Part shown: one piece after another, positions 46,829-55,625 of the stretch
Position numbering within the stretch: position 1 is the stretch's first letter
How the letters are laid out: each line of letters starts with the position of its first letter
Assembly: GCF_003813865.1 (NCBI RefSeq)
Contig: NZ_RMVG01000017.1
Span: forward strand, 51,336-115,335
Direction: 5' to 3'
Source of the DNA: Candidatus Pantoea deserta
Lineage (GTDB): Bacteria; Pseudomonadota; Gammaproteobacteria; Enterobacterales; Enterobacteriaceae
Length of the DNA stretch: 64,000 bases
Program-made: the position numbers and the translations under genes
The notes under the pieces: model-generated
The model's input: only the letters and a program-made list of their open reading frames with translations
Databases searched by the model: none
Told to the model about the DNA's origin: nothing

Positions 46829-47260
46829 TTGACTCTCCACTATAAAACTTTTACCCATTTGCTTTATCAGACCGCACACGCCTGGCGACTCGCAGTGGAT
46901 CGCCATCTTAAACACAGTGGCTTGAGCATGAGCAGCTGGATGGCGATCGGCCTGATTGCCAGCGAAACGCGTCCGCTGACCCAGACCGAACTGGCGCAGA
47001 TGCTGGGCCTGGAAGACGCCAGCATGGTGCCCCTTATCGACCGGCTGGTGAAGCAGGGTCTGCTGTCGCGCGTTCAGCCGCCGGAGGATCGCCGCAAGCG
47101 GCTGCTGATATTAACCGAGAAGGGCAATCAGGCCTTTTCAATGGTGAAAACCGAAGCCGACGCGCTGCGTACCGATTTGCTGAAAGAAATCGATCCTGAC
47201 GCGCTGGCGACCACGGAAAAAGTGCTGCAACAACTGCTGGCGCGTATGGGAAACATGTAA
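46829..47260 (+). CDS. MarR/SlyA-family regulator
   Basis: The 143-residue winged-helix protein has the MarR recognition region LTQTELAQMLGLEDASMVPLIDRLVKQGLLSRVQPPEDRRKRLLILTEKG. The only start that fits is TTG at 46829, 18 bases after the dyad; no strong Shine-Dalgarno is seen, so translation may be weak. The MFS pump gene begins two bases after its stop. It most likely represses the efflux operon and responds to a pump substrate, like EmrR. Confidence 0.84.
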   Translation: MTLHYKTFTHLLYQTAHAWRLAVDRHLKHSGLSMSSWMAIGLIASETRPLTQTELAQMLGLEDASMVPLIDRLVKQGLLSRVQPPEDRRKRLLILTEKGNQAFSMVKTEADALRTDLLKEIDPDALATTEKVLQQLLARMGNM

Positions 47261-47262
47261 AA

Positions 47263-48948
47263 GTGGCCAGACGCAATCCCTACGCGCAGCGCGAATGGCT
47301 ACCGCATGAAAAGCCGATGCTGCCGGGATCGCCTTCGACCCCGCTTCACTCGCCGCCGAAGCGCATTGCTTTTGGCCTGATCGGTCTGCTGATCTCCCTG
47401 ACCGGCGCGCTCAGCAACGCGCTGGTGACGGCAAACCTGACCAACCTTCAGGGCACCTTTGGCGCCTACTCAAACGAAATCGCCTGGCTGCCGGCGGTTT
47501 ACGTGATGGGCAATATCTCTATTAACCTGCTGCTGGTTAAATTTCGTCAGCAGTTTGGTCTGCGCGTATTCACCGAAGCCTTTCTGGTGCTCTATGTGCT
47601 GGTGGCTTTTTTTCACCTGTTCGCCAACGATCTCAGCTCGGCGATTATCGTACGCGCCGCGCACGGCATGGCCGGCGCGGCGCTCAGCTCGCTGGGAATT
47701 TACTATCAGGTTCAGGCCTGGCCCGCGAAGCACCGGCTTAAAGCGCTGGTGATTGGTCTGACCGCCTCTCAGTTCGCCATCCCTCTGGCGCGGCTGTTTT
47801 CTACCGAACTGTTGCAGCTGGAAGAGTGGCGCGGACTTTATCTGTTTGAGCTTGGCCTGGCGATGATCGCGCTGGGCTGCGTGCTGCTGGTGAAACTGCC
47901 GCCGGGCGACCGCATCAAGGCCTTCGAAAAACTCGATTTTGTTACCTTTATGCTGCTGGCGCCCGGCATGGCGCTGCTTTGCGGCGTTCTGTCGCTGGGG
48001 CGCATTGAGTGGTGGTTTTCGACGCCCTGGCTCGGCATCTGTCTGGCGATTGCGCTGGTGCTGATCGTCGCGGCGATTGTGATTGAGCACAACCGGAAAA
48101 ATCCGCTGATCAATACGCGCTGGCTGAGCAGCGGCATGATGGTGCGTCTTGGCATTGTTATGATCATGATGCGTATCGTGCTGGCCGAGCAAAATACCGG
48201 CGCGGTAGGTTTTTTGCAGCAGCTGGGCCTGCTAAACGATCAGATGCGCGGCCTGTCGCTGGCGATTATCGGGGGTATGACGCTGGGCATTGCCGCCAGC
48301 GCGCTGACCATTAAGCCGACTCAGCTTAACTGGCCGATCGTCACGTCGCTGGCGGTAATGATTGTCGCCTCGCTGATGGATGCGCAATCCAGCCCGCTCA
48401 CGCGCGCCAACAACATGTACTTCAGCCAGTTTCTGCTCGGCTTCAGCAGCACCTTTTTTATGACGCCTGCGATGCTGATCGGCATCGGCAGCGTCGTCAC
48501 CCAGCCGAAAAATCTGGTGAGTTTTGTCGTGCTGTTTGGCATGAGTCAGAATCTAGGCGGTCTGATCGGCTCCGCCATCCTCGGTACTTTTCAGGTGTGG
48601 CGTGAAAAATATCACTCAAGCCTGCTGGGCGATCGGCTGTCGCTGCTCGACCCCAATGTCACGGAGCGCCTGAGTCAGTACAGCGCGCTGTTTAACAGCC
48701 TGCTGGGCGATACCGTTCTGCGAGGCGCGCAGGGCACCACGCAGTTGCAGACCGTGGCGACGCTACAGGCCAACGTTCTGGCCTACAACGATACCTATTT
48801 TCTGACGGCGGCGCTGGCGCTCATTACCCTGATGTGGGCGCTGTGGCGTCTTTCCCGTCGGCGATACCTTAACTGGCGACAGGCGCGTTTTAATCTGATG
48901 GAGCAGCAGCTGGCGACCAGCTCACAAGAATCTACGGAGTCACGATGA
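47263..48948 (+). CDS. DHA2-family MFS drug efflux protein (EmrB-like)
   Basis: The 561-residue protein has about 14 hydrophobic helices, typical of the DHA2 branch of major facilitator antiporters, and long hydrophilic N- and C-terminal ends. Helix 1 begins LIGLLISLTGALSNALVTANLTNL. The start is GTG, two bases after the marR stop. It overlaps the membrane-fusion gene by ATGA. Together with the next two genes it should form a proton-driven tripartite exporter. The substrate is unknown. Confidence 0.84.
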   Translation: MARRNPYAQREWLPHEKPMLPGSPSTPLHSPPKRIAFGLIGLLISLTGALSNALVTANLTNLQGTFGAYSNEIAWLPAVYVMGNISINLLLVKFRQQFGLRVFTEAFLVLYVLVAFFHLFANDLSSAIIVRAAHGMAGAALSSLGIYYQVQAWPAKHRLKALVIGLTASQFAIPLARLFSTELLQLEEWRGLYLFELGLAMIALGCVLLVKLPPGDRIKAFEKLDFVTFMLLAPGMALLCGVLSLGRIEWWFSTPWLGICLAIALVLIVAAIVIEHNRKNPLINTRWLSSGMMVRLGIVMIMMRIVLAEQNTGAVGFLQQLGLLNDQMRGLSLAIIGGMTLGIAASALTIKPTQLNWPIVTSLAVMIVASLMDAQSSPLTRANNMYFSQFLLGFSSTFFMTPAMLIGIGSVVTQPKNLVSFVVLFGMSQNLGGLIGSAILGTFQVWREKYHSSLLGDRLSLLDPNVTERLSQYSALFNSLLGDTVLRGAQGTTQLQTVATLQANVLAYNDTYFLTAALALITLMWALWRLSRRRYLNWRQARFNLMEQQLATSSQESTESR

Positions 48949-50039
48949 GTCAACAGGATGAACTTCAGGCGGCGGAGCGCGAACGCGCCAACCGCCGACG
49001 TATTCTCTCTATTGCGGCGGGCAGCGGCATCGCTATTCTTGGCGTGCTGGTGATTTTGTACGCCTGGCAGCTCTGGCCTTTTACCAGCGCCGTCCAGAGC
49101 ACCGAGAACGCCTATATACGCGGCCAGGTAACCTTTATCAGCCCGCAGGTGAACGGCTATCTCACCTCGGTAGAGGTGGTGGATTTGCAGCCCGTGCGCA
49201 AAGGGCAGCTGCTGATGACCATCGACGACCGCATCTATCGCCAGCGCGTGCATCAGGCGCAGGCGCAGCTGGCGATGAAGCAGGCGGCGCTCAATAACAA
49301 TATCCAGCAGCGCCGCAGCGCGGAAGCCACCATCCTCAGCAACAAAGCGGCGCTGGAAAACGCAAAAGCGCAGGCGCTGAAAAGCGGTCTCGATCTGAAA
49401 CGGGTTGAGAACCTGGCCGCCGACGGCTCGCTTTCGGTCCGCGAGCGCGATGCGGCGCGTGCTGCCAGCGCGCAGACACAGGCGGCAGTGCGCCAGGCTG
49501 AGGCGCAGCTGGCGGTGGCGCAGCAGAATCTGCAAACCGTTATCGTTAACCGCGCCTCGCTGGAAGGGGATGTCGCCAGCGCTCAGGCCGCGCTGGAGCT
49601 GGCGGACATCGATCTGGCGAATACGCGCATTACCGCGCCGGATGCCGGTCAGCTGGGACAGCTTGCCGTGCGTAAAGGCGCCTATGTGACGGCGGGAACG
49701 CGCCTGACCTCGGTGGTGCCGGACCAAAAATGGGTTATCGCCAACATGAAAGAGACGCAGCTGGCGGCGATTCGCCCTGGTTTGCCGGTCACTTTCCGCG
49801 TCGATGCGCTCAACGGCAAACGCTTTAACGGTCACGTTGAATTTATCTCTCCGGCCGCCGGTTCGGAATTCAGCGCCATTTCCCCCGATAACGCCACCGG
49901 CAACTTCGTCAAAATCGCCCAGCGTATTCCGGTCCGCATCGCGATCGAGGCGGAGGATATGCGCGAGCTGCGACCGGGCATGTCAGTGGAAGTCAGCATT
50001 GATACCGCCGCGCCGCCGTGCAGCAAGGCGGTGGAGTAA
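48945..50039 (+). CDS. HlyD/EmrA-type membrane fusion protein
   Basis: A 364-residue periplasmic adaptor with one N-terminal membrane helix (about residues 22-44), a lipoyl-like half motif (AYIRGQVTFISPQVNGYL), a long coiled-coil hairpin (about 95-205, rich in Gln, Ala and Leu), the second lipoyl half (TRITAPDAGQLGQL) and a beta-barrel. It connects the MFS pump to the outer-membrane channel. Start and stop overlap both neighbours, so translation is coupled. Confidence 0.88.
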   Translation: MSQQDELQAAERERANRRRILSIAAGSGIAILGVLVILYAWQLWPFTSAVQSTENAYIRGQVTFISPQVNGYLTSVEVVDLQPVRKGQLLMTIDDRIYRQRVHQAQAQLAMKQAALNNNIQQRRSAEATILSNKAALENAKAQALKSGLDLKRVENLAADGSLSVRERDAARAASAQTQAAVRQAEAQLAVAQQNLQTVIVNRASLEGDVASAQAALELADIDLANTRITAPDAGQLGQLAVRKGAYVTAGTRLTSVVPDQKWVIANMKETQLAAIRPGLPVTFRVDALNGKRFNGHVEFISPAAGSEFSAISPDNATGNFVKIAQRIPVRIAIEAEDMRELRPGMSVEVSIDTAAPPCSKAVE

Positions 50040-51412
50040 TGCGACGGCTGTTACTCGCCAGCCTGACGGCGCTGACGCTGGCAGGCTGCGCCACGGAAGT
50101 GGAAAAAGCCCCGTCGTCGCTGCCGATCCCGCCGCAGTGGCGTAATCAGGTTGGGCCGGCCGCCGCGCCGGAAGCCGGGTGGTGGCGCGCGTTTGGCGAC
50201 GAAAACCTTAACCGGCTGGTCGAGCAGGCGCTGCGCAATAATCTGGATATTCTCACCGCCCGCTCCCGCGTCGAGCAGTATCGCGCCCAGCTGCGCGCGG
50301 CGCAGGGCGATAACTTCCCGACGTTAAGCGCAGGCGCTGGCGTCACCCACCAGCGCACGTTGTCTTCCGTTACCGGCCAGCCTTATGAGAATGCCGTTTA
50401 TCAGGGGCTGCTCCAGGCCAGCTACGATGTCGATGTCTGGGGCGCGCGCAGCAGCACTATTGCGGCCAGCGAAGCGTCCCTTGAGGCTCAGCGCGCGGCG
50501 GCCTCAGCGGCAGAGCTGACCGTGGCCAGTTCCGTAGCGTCAGGCTACCTGAGCCTGGTGGCGCTGGACGAACAGCTACGCGTCACCGAGCGGACGCTGG
50601 AAACGCGCGGCAATTCGCTGCAACTGGCGCAGCGTCAGTTTGAGACCGGCTATAGCTCGCGGCTTGAATGGATGCAGGCGGCGTCGGAATTTCAGACGGC
50701 GAAGGCGCAGGTGCCGCAGCTCAGGCATCAAATCGCTCAGCAGGAGAATGCTCTCAGCATTCTGGTGGGAATGAATCCGCGCGAGATTGCGCGTCGCCCT
50801 CAGTTTAACCAGATTATGCCGCAGCAGATGCCTCAGGTGCTGCCGTCGCAGCTGCTTAACCGGCGGCCCGATATTGTACAGGCGCAGCGCCTGCTGCTGG
50901 CGGCGGATGCGACGCTGGCCTCGTCACAGGCGCGGCTGCTGCCTTCGCTCAACCTTACGGCGAGCGGCACGCTGGAGAGCATGGAGCTGCATCAGCTGAT
51001 CGATAATCCGTTCCGGCTCTGGAGCATCGGCGGCAGCGTCCTGGCGCCGCTGTTGAACCGCGAAGCGCTGACGGCGCAGGTAGATGTGTCGATGGCGTCG
51101 CGCAATCAGGCGCTCTATAGCTATGAGAAAGTGGTGCGCAACGCCTTTTCCGAAGTGAACGACGCGGTGGATGCTATCCAGCAGGGGCAGTTGCAGCTGG
51201 CGGAGCTGGAAAAACAGGAAGAGTACGTTTCTGAAGCGCTGCGCATTGCGCGCAATCGCTACCAGAACGGTTACGCCTCTTACCTTGACGAACTGGACGC
51301 GCAGCGCACGCTCTTCAACACCCAGCTCAGTCTGGTGTCGGTAAAAAACGATCTGCTGCTGGCGCAGATTGCGCTTTATCGCGCGCTGGGCGGCGGCTGG
51401 CAGGCGCGCTGA
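50039..51412 (+). CDS. OprM/NodT-family outer-membrane efflux lipoprotein
   Basis: A 457-residue outer-membrane factor with a lipoprotein signal (MRRLLLASLTALTLAGC, lipobox LAGC) and two outer-membrane efflux repeats. Conserved parts include WWRAFGDENLNRLVEQALRNNLDI and RRPDIVQAQRLLLAADA. The ATG overlaps the previous stop as TAATG and follows GTGGAG. It is the channel of the tripartite exporter, which would not then need TolC. A hairpin terminator follows. Confidence 0.88.
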   Translation: MRRLLLASLTALTLAGCATEVEKAPSSLPIPPQWRNQVGPAAAPEAGWWRAFGDENLNRLVEQALRNNLDILTARSRVEQYRAQLRAAQGDNFPTLSAGAGVTHQRTLSSVTGQPYENAVYQGLLQASYDVDVWGARSSTIAASEASLEAQRAAASAAELTVASSVASGYLSLVALDEQLRVTERTLETRGNSLQLAQRQFETGYSSRLEWMQAASEFQTAKAQVPQLRHQIAQQENALSILVGMNPREIARRPQFNQIMPQQMPQVLPSQLLNRRPDIVQAQRLLLAADATLASSQARLLPSLNLTASGTLESMELHQLIDNPFRLWSIGGSVLAPLLNREALTAQVDVSMASRNQALYSYEKVVRNAFSEVNDAVDAIQQGQLQLAELEKQEEYVSEALRIARNRYQNGYASYLDELDAQRTLFNTQLSLVSVKNDLLLAQIALYRALGGGWQAR

Positions 51413-51422
51413 ACAGGGCTGC

Positions 51423-51450
51423 CGCGGCAGTGAAAACTGCCGCGTATTTT
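51423..51450 (+). terminator. Terminator of the efflux operon
   Basis: CGCGGCAGT and ACTGCCGCG form a nine-base-pair stem with a GAAA tetraloop, followed by TATTTT. Confidence 0.8.
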
Positions 51451-51571
51451 GCTGAGTTTCTGGATACCGCTTTACTGAACCGCTCTGCTTTCCGCTGACT
51501 GCACGGATTTGGTTAGCGACTGACAAGATTTATCTTGCATTACTTTCCGCGCGCCGCATAATCGCAAACCG

Positions 51572-51590
51572 AAATAATAATGATTATCAG
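51572..51590 (+). promoter_or_regulatory. Fur box upstream of the TonB receptor gene
   Basis: AAATAATAATGATTATCAG matches the GATAATGATAATCATTATC Fur consensus well in one half and partly in the other. It ends 24 bases before the start codon. Confidence 0.75.
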
Positions 51591-51613
51591 AAACCTTTAC
51601 ATAGGGATCGACT

Positions 51614-53848
51614 ATGCGCCGTTCGCTTTCTTCTCCAGGATATAAACCGACGCTGCTGGCATTGCTGGTCAGCGCCGGTTGTTTGCCAGTGATGGCGGCT
51701 ACCAACACCACTCAGTCAGCGACTTCTTCAGCCGCCAGTGACCCCGCCGCGGCTGCCCGACAGGGAGAGCAAACGTTAACCGTCACCGCCGCGCCGCAAA
51801 GCGATTTCAGACCTGGCGGCAATCAGCTGGTGCCCGCCTGGCTCGATGGCCAGGTGGCGCACGGCGGCCGTCTTGGCATGCTGGGCGAGCAAAACGCCAT
51901 GGACGTGCCGTTCAACGTGATTGGCTTTACCTCGAAACTGATTCAGGACCAGCAGGCGAAAACCATCGCTGACGTAGTGAAAAATGATGCGGGCGTACAG
52001 ACCCTGCAAGGCTACGGCAACTTCGCTGAAACCTATCGCATTCGCGGGTTCGCTCTGGATGGCGACGATATGACCTTTGGCGGCCTGCCAGGCATTGTTC
52101 CGCGTCAGGTAATGGACGCCTCGCTGATCGATCGCGTGGAGATCTTTAAAGGCGCGAATGGTCTGCTTAACGGCGCGGCCAGCAGCGGCGTCGGCGGCAT
52201 GATCAACCTGGAGCCGAAGCACGCAGAGGATTCACCGCTGACGCGCGTCGGCATCGACTACACCTCGGCGCAGCAGGTGGGCACCACCACCGACATCAGT
52301 CGTCGTTTTGGCGATAACAACCAGTTCGGCGTGCGGCTGAATGCGGTGCATCGCGAAGGGGAAACCGGCGTTGACGGCGAGCAGAAACGTACCACCGCTG
52401 CGTCGCTCGGCCTCGATTATCGCGGCGAACGGCTGCGTACTTCGCTTGATGTTGGCTACCAGAAAAAGACTTTTCACAACGGCGACAATGGCGTAAACAT
52501 CAGCGGCGTGGATTTTATCCCCAGGCTGCCGTCTAACAGCCATAACTACAGCCAGCAGTGGGTGTACAGCGATATCGAATCGGAATTTGGTCTGGCGCGT
52601 GCCGAGTACGATGTCACCGACAGCTGGATGCTGTACGGCGCGGCAGGCGCGCAGCACTCTCACGAGCTGGGCGACTACGCGTCGCCGAAGCTAACCGACG
52701 CAGACGGGGATGCGCAGATTGGCCGTCTCGATACTAACCGCATTATCAATAACTTCAGCGGTATGGCGGGGATTCGCGGCCAGTTCGATACCGGCGTTGT
52801 CAGCCATAAGGTGAACCTTGGCTACTCCGCCTACACCTCGCGCAACAACACGGCCTGGCGTATGGCTTATGGTTCGAACACCGAGTCGACCAATATCTAT
52901 AACACCGAAAAAGTGCCGAATCCGACCAATAACCTGACCGGCGGTAATTACAGCGATCCGTTAACCACCGGCCGCACCCGAACTCAGGGCTATCTGCTGA
53001 GCGATACGCTAGGCATTCTGAATGACAGCGTGCAGCTAACGGTAGGCGCGCGCCATCAAAAAGTCGTGGTGCGCAACTACAGCAACGCAACCGGCGCCGA
53101 GGATACCGCGAGCCGCTACACCAACAGCCGCTGGATGCCGACTTACGGCATCGTCTATAAGCCAGTCGAGTCAGTGGCGCTCTACGCCAATCATACGGAA
53201 TCCTTGCAGCCGGGCGAGGTCGCGCCAAATAACGCCACCAACTACGGCACCACGACCGGCATCGCCCATGCGAAACAGAACGAAGTGGGCGTAAAGGTCG
53301 ATTTTCAGCGCGTTGGCGGGTCGCTGGCGCTGTTTGAAATTAAAAAGCCGTCCGGCATTCTCAACGATGACGGCAGCTATGGCCTGGATGGCGAGCAGCG
53401 CAACCGCGGCGTTGAGCTGAACGTCTTTGGCGAGCCGGTGCTGGGCGTGCGGATTAACGGCAGCGCCGCCTGGCTCGATCCGGAGATGACCAAAACGGAA
53501 AACGGCACCTATAACGGCAAAGACGCAATCGGCGTGCCGCGGTATAACCTGGCGCTGGGCGCAGAGTATGACATCAAACCGGTTGAGGGGCTGACGGCCA
53601 CGGCGCAGGTAAAACATACCGGATCGCAGTGGGCGGATTCCGCAAACAGCAAAAAGATTGACAGCTATACCACGCTGGATCTCGGCATGCGCTACCGCAT
53701 GAATGTCAATGAAAACGATCTGGTATGGCGCGCAGGTATTGATAACGTGACCAATGAGAAATACTGGTCTTCCGTTGACGGTACCGGTACCTATCTGTTC
53801 CGGGGCGATGGACGCACCCTGAAAGTCGGCGTCAGCTACGACTTTTAA
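51614..53848 (+). CDS. TonB-dependent siderophore receptor
   Basis: A 744-residue outer-membrane receptor with a signal peptide, a TonB box (QTLTVTA near residue 55), a plug domain with SKLIQDQQAKTIADVVKNDAGVQT and RIRGFALDGDD, and a 22-strand barrel ending in the aromatic residue (VGVSYDF). The family is the ferric-siderophore group that includes FcuA, FoxA and FhuE; the exact siderophore cannot be told. A Fur box and a downstream terminator make it a single iron-repressed gene. Confidence 0.9.
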   Translation: MRRSLSSPGYKPTLLALLVSAGCLPVMAATNTTQSATSSAASDPAAAARQGEQTLTVTAAPQSDFRPGGNQLVPAWLDGQVAHGGRLGMLGEQNAMDVPFNVIGFTSKLIQDQQAKTIADVVKNDAGVQTLQGYGNFAETYRIRGFALDGDDMTFGGLPGIVPRQVMDASLIDRVEIFKGANGLLNGAASSGVGGMINLEPKHAEDSPLTRVGIDYTSAQQVGTTTDISRRFGDNNQFGVRLNAVHREGETGVDGEQKRTTAASLGLDYRGERLRTSLDVGYQKKTFHNGDNGVNISGVDFIPRLPSNSHNYSQQWVYSDIESEFGLARAEYDVTDSWMLYGAAGAQHSHELGDYASPKLTDADGDAQIGRLDTNRIINNFSGMAGIRGQFDTGVVSHKVNLGYSAYTSRNNTAWRMAYGSNTESTNIYNTEKVPNPTNNLTGGNYSDPLTTGRTRTQGYLLSDTLGILNDSVQLTVGARHQKVVVRNYSNATGAEDTASRYTNSRWMPTYGIVYKPVESVALYANHTESLQPGEVAPNNATNYGTTTGIAHAKQNEVGVKVDFQRVGGSLALFEIKKPSGILNDDGSYGLDGEQRNRGVELNVFGEPVLGVRINGSAAWLDPEMTKTENGTYNGKDAIGVPRYNLALGAEYDIKPVEGLTATAQVKHTGSQWADSANSKKIDSYTTLDLGMRYRMNVNENDLVWRAGIDNVTNEKYWSSVDGTGTYLFRGDGRTLKVGVSYDF

Positions 53849-53856
53849 TCTGTTGC

Positions 53857-53882
53857 CGGGGCGCGCCTGACGCCCCGTTTTT
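53857..53882 (+). terminator. Intrinsic terminator of the TonB receptor gene
   Basis: CGGGGCG and CGCCCCG arms with a seven-base loop are followed by five Ts, just after the stop. Confidence 0.85.
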
Positions 53883-53977
53883 ACGGATAAATAAATCGCT
53901 GGCGGCTTAGCGGGTTTCCATTACACTGGTCAGCAGCCGTAAGCCTGCGGCGATCCACCGCTTTCTGTTGAGAATCT

Positions 53978-54121
53978 ATGCTTCCACCGTCGCCGCACGA
54001 TCCGCAAGATGAGCCGATTCGCCAGTCACTGGACGATGCGCACTTTGCCATCGTGGTGCTTGCGGTGACCTCTGTTACCCTTATAATCTTCGTCCTGATG
54101 GTCACGCTCTGGATGAGCTGA
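53978..54121 (+). CDS. Small single-pass membrane protein (47 residues)
   Basis: The product starts MLPPSPHDPQDEPIRQSLDD, a hydrophilic acidic head, and ends in one strong membrane helix (FAIVVLAVTSVTLIIFVLMVTLWMS, given by position 23-47). The Shine-Dalgarno is weak (TTGAG). A second small membrane gene follows 42 bases later on the same strand. I do not recognise a family; the gene call rests on the helix, the open frame and the pairing. Confidence 0.55.
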   Translation: MLPPSPHDPQDEPIRQSLDDAHFAIVVLAVTSVTLIIFVLMVTLWMS

Positions 54122-54163
54122 TAACAAAAGCGCAGGCAGCATGGACGTTCTGAAGGAGGAAGT

Positions 54164-54337
54164 ATGGAATCGCGAGATGACAAACTGATCGCTATTATTG
54201 GTCTGTTGTCGGCCTGTCTAATCGGCGTGGTGTTCCTCTTTACGATGACCTGGCTTACCGATGTTCGTCATCCAGCCGAAACCTCTCTCGACGTGCAAGG
54301 CTGTACGCTGAAAAAAAAACCGGTTCACTCTCCCTGA
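54164..54337 (+). CDS. Small single-pass membrane protein (57 residues)
   Basis: A very strong AAGGAGGA precedes the ATG at good distance. The product has a charged head MESRDDK, one membrane helix (about residues 8-30), and a tail with a single Cys and KKKP. Its end overlaps the convergent GH1-like gene by 13 bases. It probably forms an operon with the preceding 47-residue protein. No family recognised. Confidence 0.68.
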   Translation: MESRDDKLIAIIGLLSACLIGVVFLFTMTWLTDVRHPAETSLDVQGCTLKKKPVHSP

Positions 54338-55482
54338 AATCTTGTCTGAAACTTAATCTGCTGACTGCGCAGCACCAGCGCTAGCCCCTCATGCAGCGTG
54401 CGGTTGCCGTTGGGATCGCCCAGCCCGAACAGCGGTCCCGGCGAGCGTCGATCGTCGGCCCAGGCGGGATATTCCACCACCGGATAGAGGGAAATGCCCT
54501 CAATGCCGATGCCCTGATCCAGCGCCAGCATCACTTCTTCACTGACGTGTTGCAGCCAGGGCGCGCGCGCGTCGCCTTCCGCGCCCGTTTCCGCCAGCAG
54601 CAGCGGGCGCTGATAGCGCTGCCAGCATTGCGCCAGCAGGCGATGCAGCGGCTGACGCAGCGGATGGGCCTGCGGCATAGGTTCACCGGGGAAAAACCAG
54701 TGATTATCGGGATAGTAGTTCAGCCCCAGAATATCCAGACAGGCTTCGCTGCCGCCCAGTTCGCTGTCGATACGGCCTGCCAGCATATCCCAGGCTTCAA
54801 ACTGCGCCTGATGCTGGGCGTCAGCGTAGGGTTTGCTGTCGGGGTTGCCGGGATCGCTGGCGATCTGCACCAGCGGATCGGTGAGCACAAAGCGCGCCTC
54901 AGGATAGACATCGCGGATGGCATGGATCGCCGCCAGCGATGCGCGCACCAGCTGGCGTTTCAGCTCTTTGCCCCGGTTGGCCACGTGCGGATTAAACCAG
55001 GCGACGTCGGCCCCGGCCCATGCCCAGAATGAAATCTGGTTAACGGGCGTAAAGAAAGGCTGGCTAATGCCTTCGTCGCGCATCACCTGCGCCATCGCGC
55101 GCGCGAAGCGGGCGAAATGTTCGATAAACGACGTTTTCCAGATATTCAGATGATCGGGATAGCCGAAGTGCGCCAGCTCCCAGATAATTTGCATCTGGTG
55201 CTGCTTCGCCGCCCTGATCATGGGCAGAAAACTGCTCCAGTCATAGTGGCCGGGGACTTTTTCAATCAGATACCAGCGCGCGCCGTCGCGCGCCGTATGC
55301 AGGCGCTGCGCCGCCAGGGCGGCGTAATCTTTCTCCAGCAGCATATCGTGACCGCTGCTGATCACCATATCCAGTCGCTTGCCTGCGGTACGGCAGGCGG
55401 TAGAGCAGGGGAAGCTGCCCTGAAAAAAACTGCTAAATACGTGAGGACGGTGGCGCTGAAGCAGGGGTGAATCTGACGTCAT
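54325..55482 (-). CDS. GH1-like glycoside hydrolase family protein with altered acid/base residue
   Basis: A 385-residue soluble protein with a GH-A clan TIM-barrel pattern close to family GH1 beta-glucosidases. At beta-strand 4, where GH1 has TxNEP with the acid/base Glu, the sequence reads PVNQISFWAWAG with Gln149. A likely nucleophile Glu298 is kept in LLLAETGAEGD. No signal peptide is visible. A nearby sugar-related gene (clsC, opg) may be coincidental. It may use an external nucleophile like plant myrosinases, or be a non-catalytic relative. The E. coli neighbour of clsC, ymdB, is absent here. Confidence 0.68.
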   Translation of the reverse strand: MTSDSPLLQRHRPHVFSSFFQGSFPCSTACRTAGKRLDMVISSGHDMLLEKDYAALAAQRLHTARDGARWYLIEKVPGHYDWSSFLPMIRAAKQHQMQIIWELAHFGYPDHLNIWKTSFIEHFARFARAMAQVMRDEGISQPFFTPVNQISFWAWAGADVAWFNPHVANRGKELKRQLVRASLAAIHAIRDVYPEARFVLTDPLVQIASDPGNPDSKPYADAQHQAQFEAWDMLAGRIDSELGGSEACLDILGLNYYPDNHWFFPGEPMPQAHPLRQPLHRLLAQCWQRYQRPLLLAETGAEGDARAPWLQHVSEEVMLALDQGIGIEGISLYPVVEYPAWADDRRSPGPLFGLGDPNGNRTLHEGLALVLRSQQIKFQTRFQGE

Positions 55483-55625
55483 GGATCGCCTCTCTGTCTG
55501 GCCGCGATAATCTGGCTAAGTCTAGCTGAAAAACGACGCTGTCGAGCCGCTCTCAGACTGCGCGTATAGCCATATTCGACGAAGCGTTAAATAATAAGAA
55601 CGTATCGATTATCCAGGGAATCCCA

